From Warburgia ugandensis (lineage: Eukaryota; Streptophyta; Magnoliopsida; Canellales; Canellaceae): a stretch of 64,000 nt of DNA. The notes below the pieces were generated by a model. It had not been told where the DNA came from. It did no database searches and saw nothing but the letters and a program-made list of their open reading frames with translations. The stretch's first letter is position 1; each line of letters opens with the position of its first letter. Shown in pieces: positions 50,877-61,790 of this stretch. The stretch spans positions 33,688,949-33,752,948 of the forward strand of contig CP141136.1 in the NCBI GenBank assembly GCA_035236585.1, in the 5' to 3' direction. Made by a program: the position numbers and the translations under genes.

Positions 50877-51150
50877 CCACCCTTATCGAGGGCTTATGAT
50901 GAGGAATTCCCTCTCCAGGCAACATCCAAGGTTGGTAGCTTTCATAAACTCAATTGAAGCACAAATATTCTCTATGCTCATTTACAGTAACCTTTTATAG
51001 GTTTCCACATCTCGAGTATGGACATCGCATCTGATTATAATCACCACCTGCCCCAAGGCCAAACTCCATGAACTATTCTATTTCCTCATCATACTCCCTT
51101 GATGATCTTTAAATAATCATCTAACATATTTGTCCATTTTGTCAAAAACT
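50877..51150 (-). pseudogene. TNPD-like transposase, N-terminal block (Transpos_assoc domain)
   Basis: The minus strand reads SREYDEEIE.FMEFGLGAGGD, NQMRCPYSRCGNL, VTVNEHREYLCFN, YESYQPWMLPGE (about 51110-50910). This matches the transposase-associated zinc-binding domain at the N-terminus of CACTA TNPD (SREYE.GV..F..FA, ..CPC..C.N, LF..GI..SY..W..HGE). The cysteine set C-P-x-x-x-C is retained. Stops replace a few residues. It continues across the solo-LTR insertion into the block at 45313-44749. Confidence 0.75.
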
Positions 51151-51599
51151 TCAAATTCAAATGTGTGCAATGACTTTATATATATGAAAAAGATTAATAA
51201 CATTGACTTAGGCATTTAACCAAACAATTGTGGTCTGCAAAGAAAATGTACATGCAGTTAGAAAATAACATATAAATTAGAGAGGGCTCAAAATTATAGC
51301 TCTATCACTAGGACATTTGCAACTAAGAATGACACAAAAATATTACTCCTACATTAACATGAATGTGTTAGACACTATTGATCGATCCATACACATGAAT
51401 GATGCACACATAGGAAGGAAAAACTTTAGGGGAAAAGGTTACATAATTAAGAAATAAAGTACATCGGATGAAAACAAGAAAGAATACATACCCAAACTAA
51501 TATCAACCACACAAATTGAAGTTTAGGATAAAACCTACACAAATCTAACCTAATCTTCCTCTTTTCCGTTTGAGTAGCTAAAACTAAAAAAACTACAAG

Positions 51600-51854
51600 G
51601 TTATTTATAGTTAAAAACGAAGATATATAGGATGGTTTTAGGGAACCGTCTTATATATTTCAAAAAGCATATGATGATTTTTTCAAACCATCCTATAATT
51701 TGAAATGATATAGGATGGTTTGTGAAAACTATCCAATATAGTTTCATATTAAAGGATAGTTTTGGTTCATCGTCCTTTATATTTTTTAATAAAAGACAGT
51801 TGTGTATAAACTATCTTATATATGTTGTCTTATAAGACCTCAATTTTAGTAGTG
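51600..51854 (-). repeat. Right terminal region of the CACTA element (TIR and subterminal repeats)
   Basis: Multiple GGATGGTTT / AACCATCC and related words (near 51635, 51690, 51713) in both orientations, then ..TTTTAGTAGTG at 51854, which reads CACTACTAAAA from the minus strand. This is the 5' end of the transposon relative to its gene. Confidence 0.75.
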
Positions 51855-54032
51855 CTTGCTCGCGGAGTATACAAGAATATCATCTACAAATACAATCACA
51901 AATTTATCCAAGTAAGCTCGGAAGACCCAGTTCATGAGATCCATGAAAACTGCAGGCATGTTTGTGAATCCAAATGGAATCACTAAAACTCATAATGGCC
52001 GTAATGCATCTTGAGTGCTATCTTAAAGACGTACTCCTCCCAGATTCTTAACTAGCGGTAACTTGACCTCAAATCAATCTTAAAAAAAACCTGTGCTTCT
52101 TCTTCATGAAGAGGATTGTTGGACCCTAAGGTGATCCGTGCTAGGTCTAATGAGTCCCTTATCAAGCAACTTCTGGAGATGTGTCTTAAGCTCTCTCAGC
52201 TTAGCTAGTGCTATCCTATATGGGACCCTCAAGATTGGAGTTGTGCCTGGAACTATCTCAATGGTGAAGTCAATCTCTCTCTGAGGTGGTAGTCTAAGAC
52301 ACTTCTCAGGAAAAACATCTTGGAACTCCATGACCACGTCCAGCTTGTCAATTCGAGGTCCCTCTTCCTCCACTATCGTCACACTAGCCAAAAATTCTTA
52401 ACACCCCTTCTAAATATGTTTGGCTACCTTTAAGGCTACAATGAAATGTGCTTCCATTATATTTTGTCTCCCTTGAAATGAGACTACAAGACAGCCTGGT
52501 GAGGAGAAAGTAATCCTCATCTTGTGACAATCCATTGTTGCCCAATACTTTGCCATCCAATCTATGCTTAAGATGACATCAAAGTCCACCTTGTCAATGA
52601 GCATAAGGATAGCATACATCCTCTCACACCTCTGAAGGAACTGCCTCGCTAGAATTGACTATCCCAATAAAGTCATCATGTTGAACCCGAATTCCAAGGC
52701 ATGCATAAGCAATTCCACACATGACGCAAACACACAAGAAATAAAAGAATGCACAAACCCTGGGTCAAATAAGGTCTTTGCATGTCTATATGCAACAAGT
52801 AATGTACCTTTAACTATTGCATTAGGTGACTGTGCCAACTCTAAAGTAATAGCATATGTACAACCCAAACTACTAGGAACTACCTCCATCCTGGTCCTAC
52901 TATCAGTCTATCTATCCCTTGGTCTCCTAGGATACTCTGGATATGTGCCCAACCTCATCGCACATGTAGCAGTGTAAAGGAAATCCCTGCTGATGCTGCA
53001 TATGTTGTGACCTCTATCCTAGCCTAAGGCAGTTCTTCCATAATGGTACCTCCTAATCCTTTGACAGAATCTCTTGATCGAACCCTTACCCTGTCTGGTG
53101 GGCTGCTACTGTGCATGGGGCCTTCACATCTATGTTAAGGAGAAATGCCTCTTTCCCCTAATGAGGTACCTAGAAATACTACCATTATGCTCATTCTCCT
53201 TCTTTGCCCTACTATGCATAAGATCCTACTCCATAATAGCAGCAATCTCAACTACTCTGACCACTATAATTGACTACATCAACAACACCTGATTCAGTAA
53301 CATTGAACTCAGGCCATAACCGAATCAATCTGCAATTTGGGAGTCCATCATGCTCGTATTATGAACAAATCTCCTCAATTGAGTAAAAAAGTTCTCATAT
53401 TGGTAAACTATGAGATTTATCTATTTTAATTCCATAAATTACATCTCTTTTACCTTTTGAACATGAAGTGGGAAATAATGGTTGTTGAATACTTTCTTGA
53501 AGTTGTAGCACATAAGCATACCTCTATGGTAATAATTTCTCTTAGGAATATGCCACCAAAATCTTGCTTCTCCTATTAGAATATAAGTCATGATCTATAC
53601 CTGCTTATCTACAAGCATGTCCATGGCCTTGAAGGCTTTCTCAACTTCAAAAATCCACCTTTTAGTAGCCTTAAATTCACCCTCACTAGAGAATGATGGC
53701 ACCATCCGCTGAAACCATTCTACTATTCTACCAAAGCACTCTCCTAAGCCATCACCAACAGTGCACAATATTGCTATCATTGGTGCTTGCTCAGATATCT
53801 GAGACAGTGTCCCAATTGGTGCCATGGATGGCATCAATATGGGTGTCTAGGCCGATACCTGTGCTGCTGTCGATGTTTGTGCCTCCTTCAAGGAGTCATC
53901 TATCAAAGCCAACCAGATGAGTGCTAGCTTCCTTTTCTCACTTACTCTAAATGACAACACTTCTGGCATTACTATGACATTTTAGACATGTTAGACTAGC
54001 TATGAAATGATTGACTAAGCTCTGATATCAAC
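51855..54032 (-). mobile_element. Chromovirus fragment Z (gag, protease, start of RT)
   Basis: Minus-strand parts: gag about 53920-53450, with a FQRMVPSFSSEGEFKATKRWIFEVEKAFKAMD segment; protease about 52890-52410 (DVILSIDWMAKYWATMDCH); and a start of reverse transcriptase about 52390-51860 ([36 protein letters not shown] at the left edge). The CACTA right end abuts the RT motif at 51854/51855. A primer site GTTGATATCAGAGC lies at 54019-54032. Broken, with many breaks; older in appearance than the other chromoviruses here. Confidence 0.75.
54019..54032 (-). other. Primer-binding site of fragment Z
   Basis: The minus strand GTTGATATCAGAGC matches the initiator-Met tRNA primer site TGGTATCAGAGC with one change. 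It places the LTR start at 54033. Confidence 0.75.
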
Positions 54033-56026
54033 TATGACATCCTGGGTTTTTATAACACGTTTACACAAAATCTTTTACAAATGTTGAGCCGAGAGTTTGG
54101 AAAACTATTTAGAAAAAGAACAGCAAAAAAACATTTTTCATGAGAAGAGTTTTAAAAATCTCAAGTGTTATTTTTTTTTTTTAATAATGAGTTTTAGAGA
54201 AATGAGCGCCATATTTCTACCAAAATTTTAGTTGATTCTCCTCTATTTTTTGGACTTACTCATTTTACACATGCAATATGATTTCCCTAATAAATGCAGT
54301 CTAAATCAAATAAATAATAAAGAAGACTAGGTCTCCATTCATTCACTTGAATATTTATATGTAAATAAAAATCAAGTTTTAACCAAAATAAAAGAGGAGT
54401 TCAAGAATAGGATCAATCCAATCACCGCCACACAGCCATAATTTACAATTTACATATCCACATGTCCATGAAACCAAAGTCATAATAAATCAAAGCATTA
54501 CATCAATTCACAAAATTATCAACTATATTGTAAACATGTTTGATATACCTTCTATGTCCTTCTTTTGATGTCTCTAGCAAAGTATTCTACATCTTTATCT
54601 TATTTCTTCAAACTTGTGTAGGTAGTTTCATCATAAAAATATGAAGTTTATACAGTTTCAATCCAAAATAAGTTCTCGATCACATCTTATGTAGTTCTAT
54701 AAGTGCAATGCATAACGAACAGTATAATAAAACTCTAAAATCTCAAATATGCTTTGCAAATCAATGTCATGTCAAACCATTTCAGTTTATCAATTTCAAT
54801 ATCCACATGTGTTTTTTTAAGGACAATAATAACCTTTGAAAGGTATTTTACCATATATGAATAGTGATCACAACTCATGTCATGCATCATCTCATAAATT
54901 TACTCATCCAAACTAGATAATAAATTATCATAAAAATCAATAGATAAAAAGTACTTAAATCATGAAATGCTTAAATACAATCAATGTATCTCAATAAGTA
55001 TGTATATAGATAACACCATATGAACCTCCTAGAGGACTCACGAGTGTAAAACCACTCAAAATCCAGCTATTTGCTATAGGTCATAAGTACTCATTATAGA
55101 ATTGAAGTCTCAGTGTGTGGCACACCTTTTGCATTATCACATTACATACATACAAGTCTCAAATCTCAAAAATAATAGACCATCTGGGCAGCGAACAAGA
55201 TCGTGTCAAGTTTGAACTACCCGTCGATACTAGAATAGATAACGATCATGCTACATGCATGGGGAACACAATGTGCAAGCAATGACCCTATCCATGATGT
55301 CTCTCCACCTGATTCAGGCTACTACATCTAGGTATCAAAAATATGAAATTTTAGAAGGGGATGATCGATCCTCAACCTTCCTAGCACATTGTCCATCACC
55401 ATCCATAACATAATAATACTAGGCATCATCACATGCCAATATAATTGATAAAATCATAAAAATCCATGCACTAGTAAAATCATGCAAATCAAATCTCGTG
55501 ATACAATATAGCCATATAAAAATAACCCTCATAAGAGTGGAGTCTACGGATTTCACACTCCTCAACATTTCATAAATGATGAAGTCTATGTATTTTTAAA
55601 CACATTTCCATTTAACAAGTTTTCAATAATATAATAGTTCAACGTGGCATTTTAGAACTAATATTTTGCAAGAAGTACAAGTATATTTAATTGCATCATA
55701 TCATAAATCTCATGAATCTCTAAATTCAAACATTATGGAATGGTTATCAATAGTTTTTCACGTTTACATAAAATCATATTGATGTCAAGACTACTGACCT
55801 CCTTGGAAAATTCCCATAATTTCTTTCCTTTGGTTTTAGTTGTAATCACAACCCCAATTTGGTTAAACTATGCTTGAATCTATATAGAGCATAAATGATA
55901 TAGTTTTTACATACATGTATACTTAAATCTTATATGTAATCATCATCTAACTGTCTAGATCCTCAAACTATTAGATTTTTAGATCCATTATTGATCTTAA
56001 TTGAATTTTACATAACTCGCCACAAT
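54033..56026 (-). repeat. LTR of fragment Z, first part
   Basis: Begins TATGACATCCTGGG beside the primer site, comparable to TGTGACGACCCGGG of the other LTRs. AT-rich, with no gene. It is interrupted at 56026 by a solo LTR and probably continues from 58823. The far end is not certain. Confidence 0.5.
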
Positions 56027-58822
56027 TTATAAGTGTTTAATTTTGCATAAAAATCACCTAATTAGTTACCCATTTCTTATAACTTATGGGGGTAAATAGG
56101 GTTTTTAGACCAAAATTTGTAACACATGCATTTTTGACCTAATAACCCAAAAGTTTGTTGTTTTGTAGGTCCAAAAGCTAGTCCAAGGTAATTATGTGAT
56201 TAATCATGTTTTTCTAGAATTTTTCACTTTTTGTTGGAAGTAATCCAACGGTCTAGATCGATCGAGATGAAATTGAATCTCAAGATCAAAAGATCGAGTC
56301 AAAGCTTCAAAATCATCACTTCAACATAAACCAAAGGCCAAGATCATCTAGTAGACCAATAATCAAAGTGATTAAAGGAGCTAAATATGGCCAAAGTGGG
56401 CCCATGAAGTAAGACATGCATTCCCACCACCTTTACATGGAAGCCACTTAAGCTACCTTAGCCATATAAGTCATGAAAGAAGGTAGCAAGCTAAGGAATT
56501 CAAGCCAAACCATATAAGCCACTCAACCCAAGGGTTGAAGCTAAGAATACAAGCCAAGAAAGCTTCCTAAGCCAGCCATGAGCTTAGCCAATGGAGCCTT
56601 CAAAGTTAGCTATCAAGCTAAGGTAAATGGAATGCTAGGATTGCAGGAGATTCAAGAAAGTTATCCATGAGTTATTTCGAATATAATAAAGAAAAATATA
56701 TTATAATAAGATGGCATGTGGACCAATGGGATAAGAGCAACCAATTTTTAGTTTTTTTCTCACTTTTACCCACTTTTTTCTTAATTTCCACCTCACCATG
56801 AAGATGCACTACGAATTTCCAAAACTCATTTCATTCCACCTCTTAGGAAACTTCCCAACCAAACAAATTTCTCCACCTAACAATTCCACCTCTTTCCTAA
56901 TCTATCCCCACTCACTTTTCCAAAACAACAAGCCTTCAACAGTTTTGGAACGGGGAGACGCCCCTTCCTAAAAAGGGGACGTCTCCCAACAACTCCCCAC
57001 CTTAATGCAACCAACCTACTTCCCCACTTTCCTATTTGATGTCTACCCCTTTCCCCCATCATAGACATTCAAATTGATAGTCTTTAATACCCACCACACC
57101 TTAGTACTAGGTTACCCAGGGAAAAATAGGACAAATCTTATAAAACCAACCCAAAACTCAAGCAAACCCTCTTTTCACCATAGGAAAAGATGTCTCCTCC
57201 ATAGGAAGGAGATGCCCACTTCTTGCTAGCCTATTTTAATCCTTTAGCTTGTTGTTTTGTGAAGCCTTTGGGTGCTGCTACAAACTTCCAAGGTTTATGC
57301 TTCTTCCTCAAGTGTTCAACCTAAGATTTGTGGGGTTTTGATTCATTTTTGAAGGTTGGTTAGCCATTGTTGGAATTTAGTTCTTTTCATGCTAGTTTGC
57401 CTTGTTTCTCCGTTAGCTTTCCTTAATTTTAAACTAAGATTCAAGGCTGGTTTTCCCTTGGAGTAACAGCCAAGGTACATCATCTTGAATCTAGTATTGT
57501 TCTTTATCTTTCATTGCATTTTTATTATCTTTTAGCCCTATTAATTTGTCAACTTTCAAACTAAGATTCAAGGATGGTATTCCCTTAGAGTGATAGGCAA
57601 GGTACATTATCTTGAATCTAGTATTGTTCTTTATCTTTCATTCCATTTTTATTATCTTTTAGCCTTATTAATTTTTCAGCTTTGGTTGCCTAAGTTCCAT
57701 TGGATTGTTACCTTAGTTTTGCATAAGATTCTTCTTTGATTTCAAGCATACTTGTTCATGAGTGATGTTGGAACAATTGAAGAAGAATTTGACTTGTAAT
57801 TAAGGAGTGATTAAGATTTGGTGAACATCATTGTAATAGCATTTAAGTTTTAGATTTGGACTATATGTATAGAGTGTTATGTTGATGACCTTTTGGATGT
57901 GATTCAATGAGATTGTTGGGATTTTCAATTCATGTTTGTGCCCAGTAGTTAATTAACTTTGTTCTTAAATGTTTGAATGCATTAGAAGTGATTAATTTCA
58001 TGTTTTACATGTTCTAGGCATTGAATGTTTCAATTACCTTATTGTTGGAATTTCTTTGCATGAATGGTGTATGTTAATTTCCAGCACTAAACAATTATGT
58101 TTACTTGATTTTTCTAGAGTCCAATTAGACTGTTAGATAGCTTAGTTAATGTTAGAAATAGACTGCATACTTAGGTTTTCAAAGTAGTAGATTAAATTCA
58201 CTCCTATCCAATGAGACATGCATACCATTCTATGGTTACATGTATGTTAATTGGGTAGTTTTCTTTTCATTGTTGTTAGTAATTGCCTTAATTTATTTCT
58301 CTAGTTTGGTTGTAGTTAAATTCAATTATTTTCCATCTTAATTAGTTGGAAAATAATCAAATTTGTCATACTTGTTAAAATAGTTGATTTGGTTGCTTAC
58401 TTTTCTTATTTTTGCATGATTAGAAAATTAGTTTGTTAAAGTATGTTTCCATTAGATTAGTTGTTAATTTCGTATAATGGTTAGTTTAGGAAATTGCTAA
58501 ACTGCATTTTAGGAAAGTTTTTAGCTAGGAAAGTCATAAAATTAGAAGTTTTAATTTAGGAAAGTTTTAATTTTAGAAAGTACATGTTTTAGGAAAGTTT
58601 CCATTTAGCATGTTTCTTGTTTTTGCTTAGTTTTCAAGTTCATGTTTTAATTTTCATTCTTAATTTAGGACAAAAATCACTTGAATTTTGGCTAGGTGAG
58701 ATAGTTTAAAGTAGGAACCACTAGCATCACAATAGTTCACTCCTTGTGAGATCAACCTCACTAACATACTATATTGCAAACAATTTGTGCACCACGAGGT
58801 TATTTAAGACAACAACAACAAT
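56022..58822 (+). mobile_element. Solo LTR of X family with duplication ACAAT
   Basis: The unit 56027-58817 (2791 bp) ends CA. It begins TTATAAGTGTT where relatives have TGATAAGTGTT. It is flanked by perfect ACAAT (56022-56026 and 58818-58822). It matches the X LTR in order: CACCTAATTAGTTACCC, AGGGTTTTT, AAAGTGGGCCCATG, ACTTAAGCTA, and a GGAGATGCCC phrase. No internal region remains. Within it, 57420-57510 and 57541-57630 are a tandem duplicate of ~125 bp (CTAAGATTCAAGG..GGTACATCATCTTGAATCTAG). Confidence 0.82.
57420..57670 (+). repeat. ~125-bp tandem duplication inside the solo LTR
   Basis: The phrases AACTAAGATTCAAGG, TTCCCTT.GAGT, CAAGGTACAT.ATCTTGAATC and TTTTTATTATCTTTTAGCC occur twice in the same order (from about 57433 and about 57558). 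Confidence 0.8.
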
Positions 58823-59740
58823 CAACCACCAATATCACATGATCTTAGCTATTTAGGCTATTGATCTATGTTTACAACCATAGATTATTGATCCAACATT
58901 CATCTAGTTATGTGACTCATATTTGAGCCGTTGATAATGTGTAATAGTTTAGATCAGTCATAAACAATCTAAATTCCACCGATCTGTATGGTTACATGCT
59001 ACTGTTCTCACATATCAATAACTCGAGGTAATGATTGATGACTAAATCTGATTTCAGAAAACCAGATATCTAGTATACATTTAACTAAGGTTATTAGTGG
59101 TTAGATTTTATATCACTCGATCGTATAATGATCAAATTTTGGTCTATTTGGAAACTACAACACTACAAGTTTCTAATTCATGTGTTTTTTAGCAATTTGA
59201 TAATCATATCTCATCTAATTGCATGAAAATAGTAAGACTAGATTTTAAATTTGTGTATCAAGCCTCAATCTAATAGTCCACAATTGTTAGATCATCGTCA
59301 CAAACAATTGATTGTCCTTCACATCTAGTAACTGTCCTTATAGCATCAAATTTGACGCAATCCATTGTCTAATCTAGGTTTGGATGGCCAGATTTTTATG
59401 GATTTGAGTAACTAGTCATAAATTTGTGCCCTAATTTATATATGAGGGTTCAGATCTTGAAATTTAAGCATCACCCCCATAGTTAATGGTTGGATTTAAC
59501 AGATCAAGTGTGTACAATGGTTGGATATGCCACTTCCGGTTCTAAATTGACGATCAAAATCAAATAAAGATTACTGGAGTTTCAATCAATCTCGAATCAC
59601 TGGTGAGATTAGAAATCATTATCAGGTCTCCATTATACAATCGCAATTCCATAATGAATTCAACAAAAATGAAGATCTTAAGCACAAATCCTACCTCTAG
59701 CGCATCTAGGATCCAGTCATCCCTGCAGTTTGAGTGTTGG
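58823..59740. other. Probable continuation of the Z LTR, unassigned
   Basis: AT-rich sequence with no gene. Once the solo LTR and one copy of its duplication are removed, it joins directly to 56026, so at least its start belongs to the host of that insertion. The boundary with the next element (protease-like reading near 59870) is not visible. Confidence 0.35.
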
Positions 59741-61189
59741 CACCTTGATGAATGTGCCTGTATATATATTTAACAATCCTTGGGTTGGAGGTTATGACAC
59801 TGATTAGCAAGTTATTGAAACTTGTAAGTACTTTTAGGGAGTATTGGTGCAAATGATGAGGGAGAGGATAGATACTGATCTTATCTTACTCAACTTGATT
59901 GATTATGATAACATCCTTGGGATGGATTCCATTGTTGGAGGACAATTGATTTTAGTTAGAAGAAAGGTACTTTTAGTATACCTGGATAGCTATTGACCTC
60001 ACTCGTGAGTAAGAAGGGGCATCACTGAGTTTGTATTAACATTTCCTTTAAGCCAATATGGTACTCATTTGATGTACTGAGTTCTCCTAGTTTTTTTTTA
60101 TTGTGGATGACAACGAGCGGCCACAGATTGAGCATACATGTGGTGTGCAAGAATTCATAATCTTTCCTAAGGAGCTTTCAGGATTTTACACCGTCAAAGA
60201 TTAAATTTTTATATTGATTTGGCATCAAACAGTGTCATTTTCTAAGTTGCCATACAGGATGGGCCCAGCTAAGCTGGAAGGGTTCCACCTAGTTATTTGA
60301 CGAGAGTTTATCAAACCTAATTGGTCTTTATTGGATGCATTAATCCACTTTGTGAAAAGAAAGACATGTCCTTATTGCTATGCACAGAAAATTGATTGTT
60401 TGATAGCTTCACATTGGAGAATTGATATTCTCTATCATGTATTGATGATCTATATGATCAACTTTAGATGGCGCATGGTATTAGTGGATATCGATTTGAG
60501 GTATAGTTATCACCAGCTGAGGATTGTGAATAAAATATCTTTAAGACAATCTTTAGAACTTGTTATGATTGCTACAAGTTGTGGATGATACTAATTGAAG
60601 AAATTAGTACATTGATAGTATATGTGGATATGATGGACTAAATTTCTAAAGGTTACTGAGATGAGCTATGATTTTATAGTGAATGACGTTTTTGTATATT
60701 CCATGACTTGCAAGAGTACAAGAAGTCCTTGTGCATTATTCTTAGTATCTAAATAGACTCATCTTTTGTGATAAATGTATGTGAGTATGAATTTTGGTGA
60801 AAGAAAGTGAGTTTTCTTGACCGCGATACCTCTACTGATAGAGAGACTGTTTATGGAGACTATGATGATCTGGGACTAATTAAAGTAGTGACTAAGGTTG
60901 ATAGTTTCCTTAGTCTGGTAAACTGTTATTGCTGGGTTATTGAGTTCTCCAAGATAGCAGTGACGTTGATATTGTTTATATTACATATATGAGCCGATTT
61001 ATCATGAAGGTGAAAGCATTTTCTTATGTGAAATCAACTCCCAAATTATGGCTTATACTTGTGAGTAGCAAATGAGGGTGGCTTAAGAGGGCAACCAATG
61101 GGGCGAGTGCGAGAGGCATTGGCAAGATAATAGGTGTCGAGCTTCTAGGTGGCAGGCTTTTAGGTACTCATAGTATGATCATGTTGTGG

Positions 61190-61535
61190 ACTAAATATTG
61201 ATTGGCATATGATTTCCTATTATTAAGCTAGTATGCTCTAATTTTGATTAACATATGATTGCCTATTATTGAGCTGGTATGCTCTGATTTTGTTTGGCAT
61301 ATGATTGCCTATTATTGAGTTGGTGTACTCTGATTTTATTTGACATGGATTGCCTGTTGATGAGTAGATATGCTCTAGTTTTGATTAGCATATGTTGCCT
61401 GTTCATGAGCTGATATAATATAGTGTGATTGATATACATTGCCTAATTATGAGGTAATATGCCCTAAAATAGATTGGCATAGAATTGCCTATATGTAAGT
61501 TGTGGTACTTCAAATTTTGTTGACATGGCAATTTG
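61190..61535 (+). repeat. Minisatellite, ~46-bp unit, about 7.5 copies
   Basis: Successive units carry the phrases TTGGCATATGATTGCCTATTATTGAG..GG.ATGCTCTGATTTT with increasing change to the right. Copies start near 61200, 61246, 61292, 61338, 61382, 61427 and 61471. It lies between the RT remnant and the polypurine tract of W. Confidence 0.85.
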
Positions 61536-61777
61536 TGTATGCTAAAGTTGTAAACAAATGATTAACTCTTAGATGTGAGTATGGTTACATTAATTGCATT
61601 ATATGTGGTTATGACATGTTCTAACCATAATATAAGTATCTGATTCGAAATGGTTGAAACATACATTGACTCGGGAAAATTTTTTTATATGATATGTAGA
61701 TCTCATGATAAGGGGACTTTTTTTTTTGAATTGTTGAGAAATGACATGGAAAGAAATTTTGAGAAAGAAATTTTTAT

Positions 61778-61790
61778 AAGGAGGGGAGGA
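61778..61790 (+). other. Polypurine tract of W
   Basis: AAGGAGGGGAGGA abuts TGTAATACCC at 61791, the expected arrangement for a 3' LTR. Confidence 0.65.

Larger units (their letters stand above)
17875..51854 (-). mobile_element. CACTA (En/Spm) DNA transposon carrying nested insertions
   Basis: The right end is clear: the plus strand finishes ..TTTTAGTAGTG at 51854, so the minus strand starts CACTACTAAAA, a CACTA terminal repeat. Copies of GGATGGTTT/AACCATCC in both orientations lie just inside both ends (18328-18436 and 51635-51830), as in CACTA subterminal regions. A TNPD-like transposase runs on the minus strand in three blocks (51150-50877, 45313-44749, 21133-18715) separated by retroelement insertions. 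The left end is less sure. CACTAGGAAATTT at 17875 is the best candidate, but the 3-bp flanks (TTT left, CTT right) do not match. Without the insertions the transposon would be about 4.8 kb, which is short for an autonomous CACTA. Confidence 0.75.
59740..61790 (+). mobile_element. Decayed chromovirus internal region W
   Basis: Plus-strand relics: a protease-like LILLNLIDYDNILGMD (about 59877-59925), a linker PYRMGPAKLEG (about 60250-60285), and RT-like segments ending VDIDLRYSYHQLRI (about 60484-60525), which correspond to LRSGYHQLR of gypsy RT. A polypurine tract AAGGAGGGGAGGA at 61778-61790 directly precedes an LTR start. Broken, with many breaks; old. Confidence 0.65.

Noticed and set aside
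61190-61535. CRISPR-like array
   Set aside because: Units are directly adjacent and decayed, with no distinct spacers, in a plant retroelement. It is a minisatellite.
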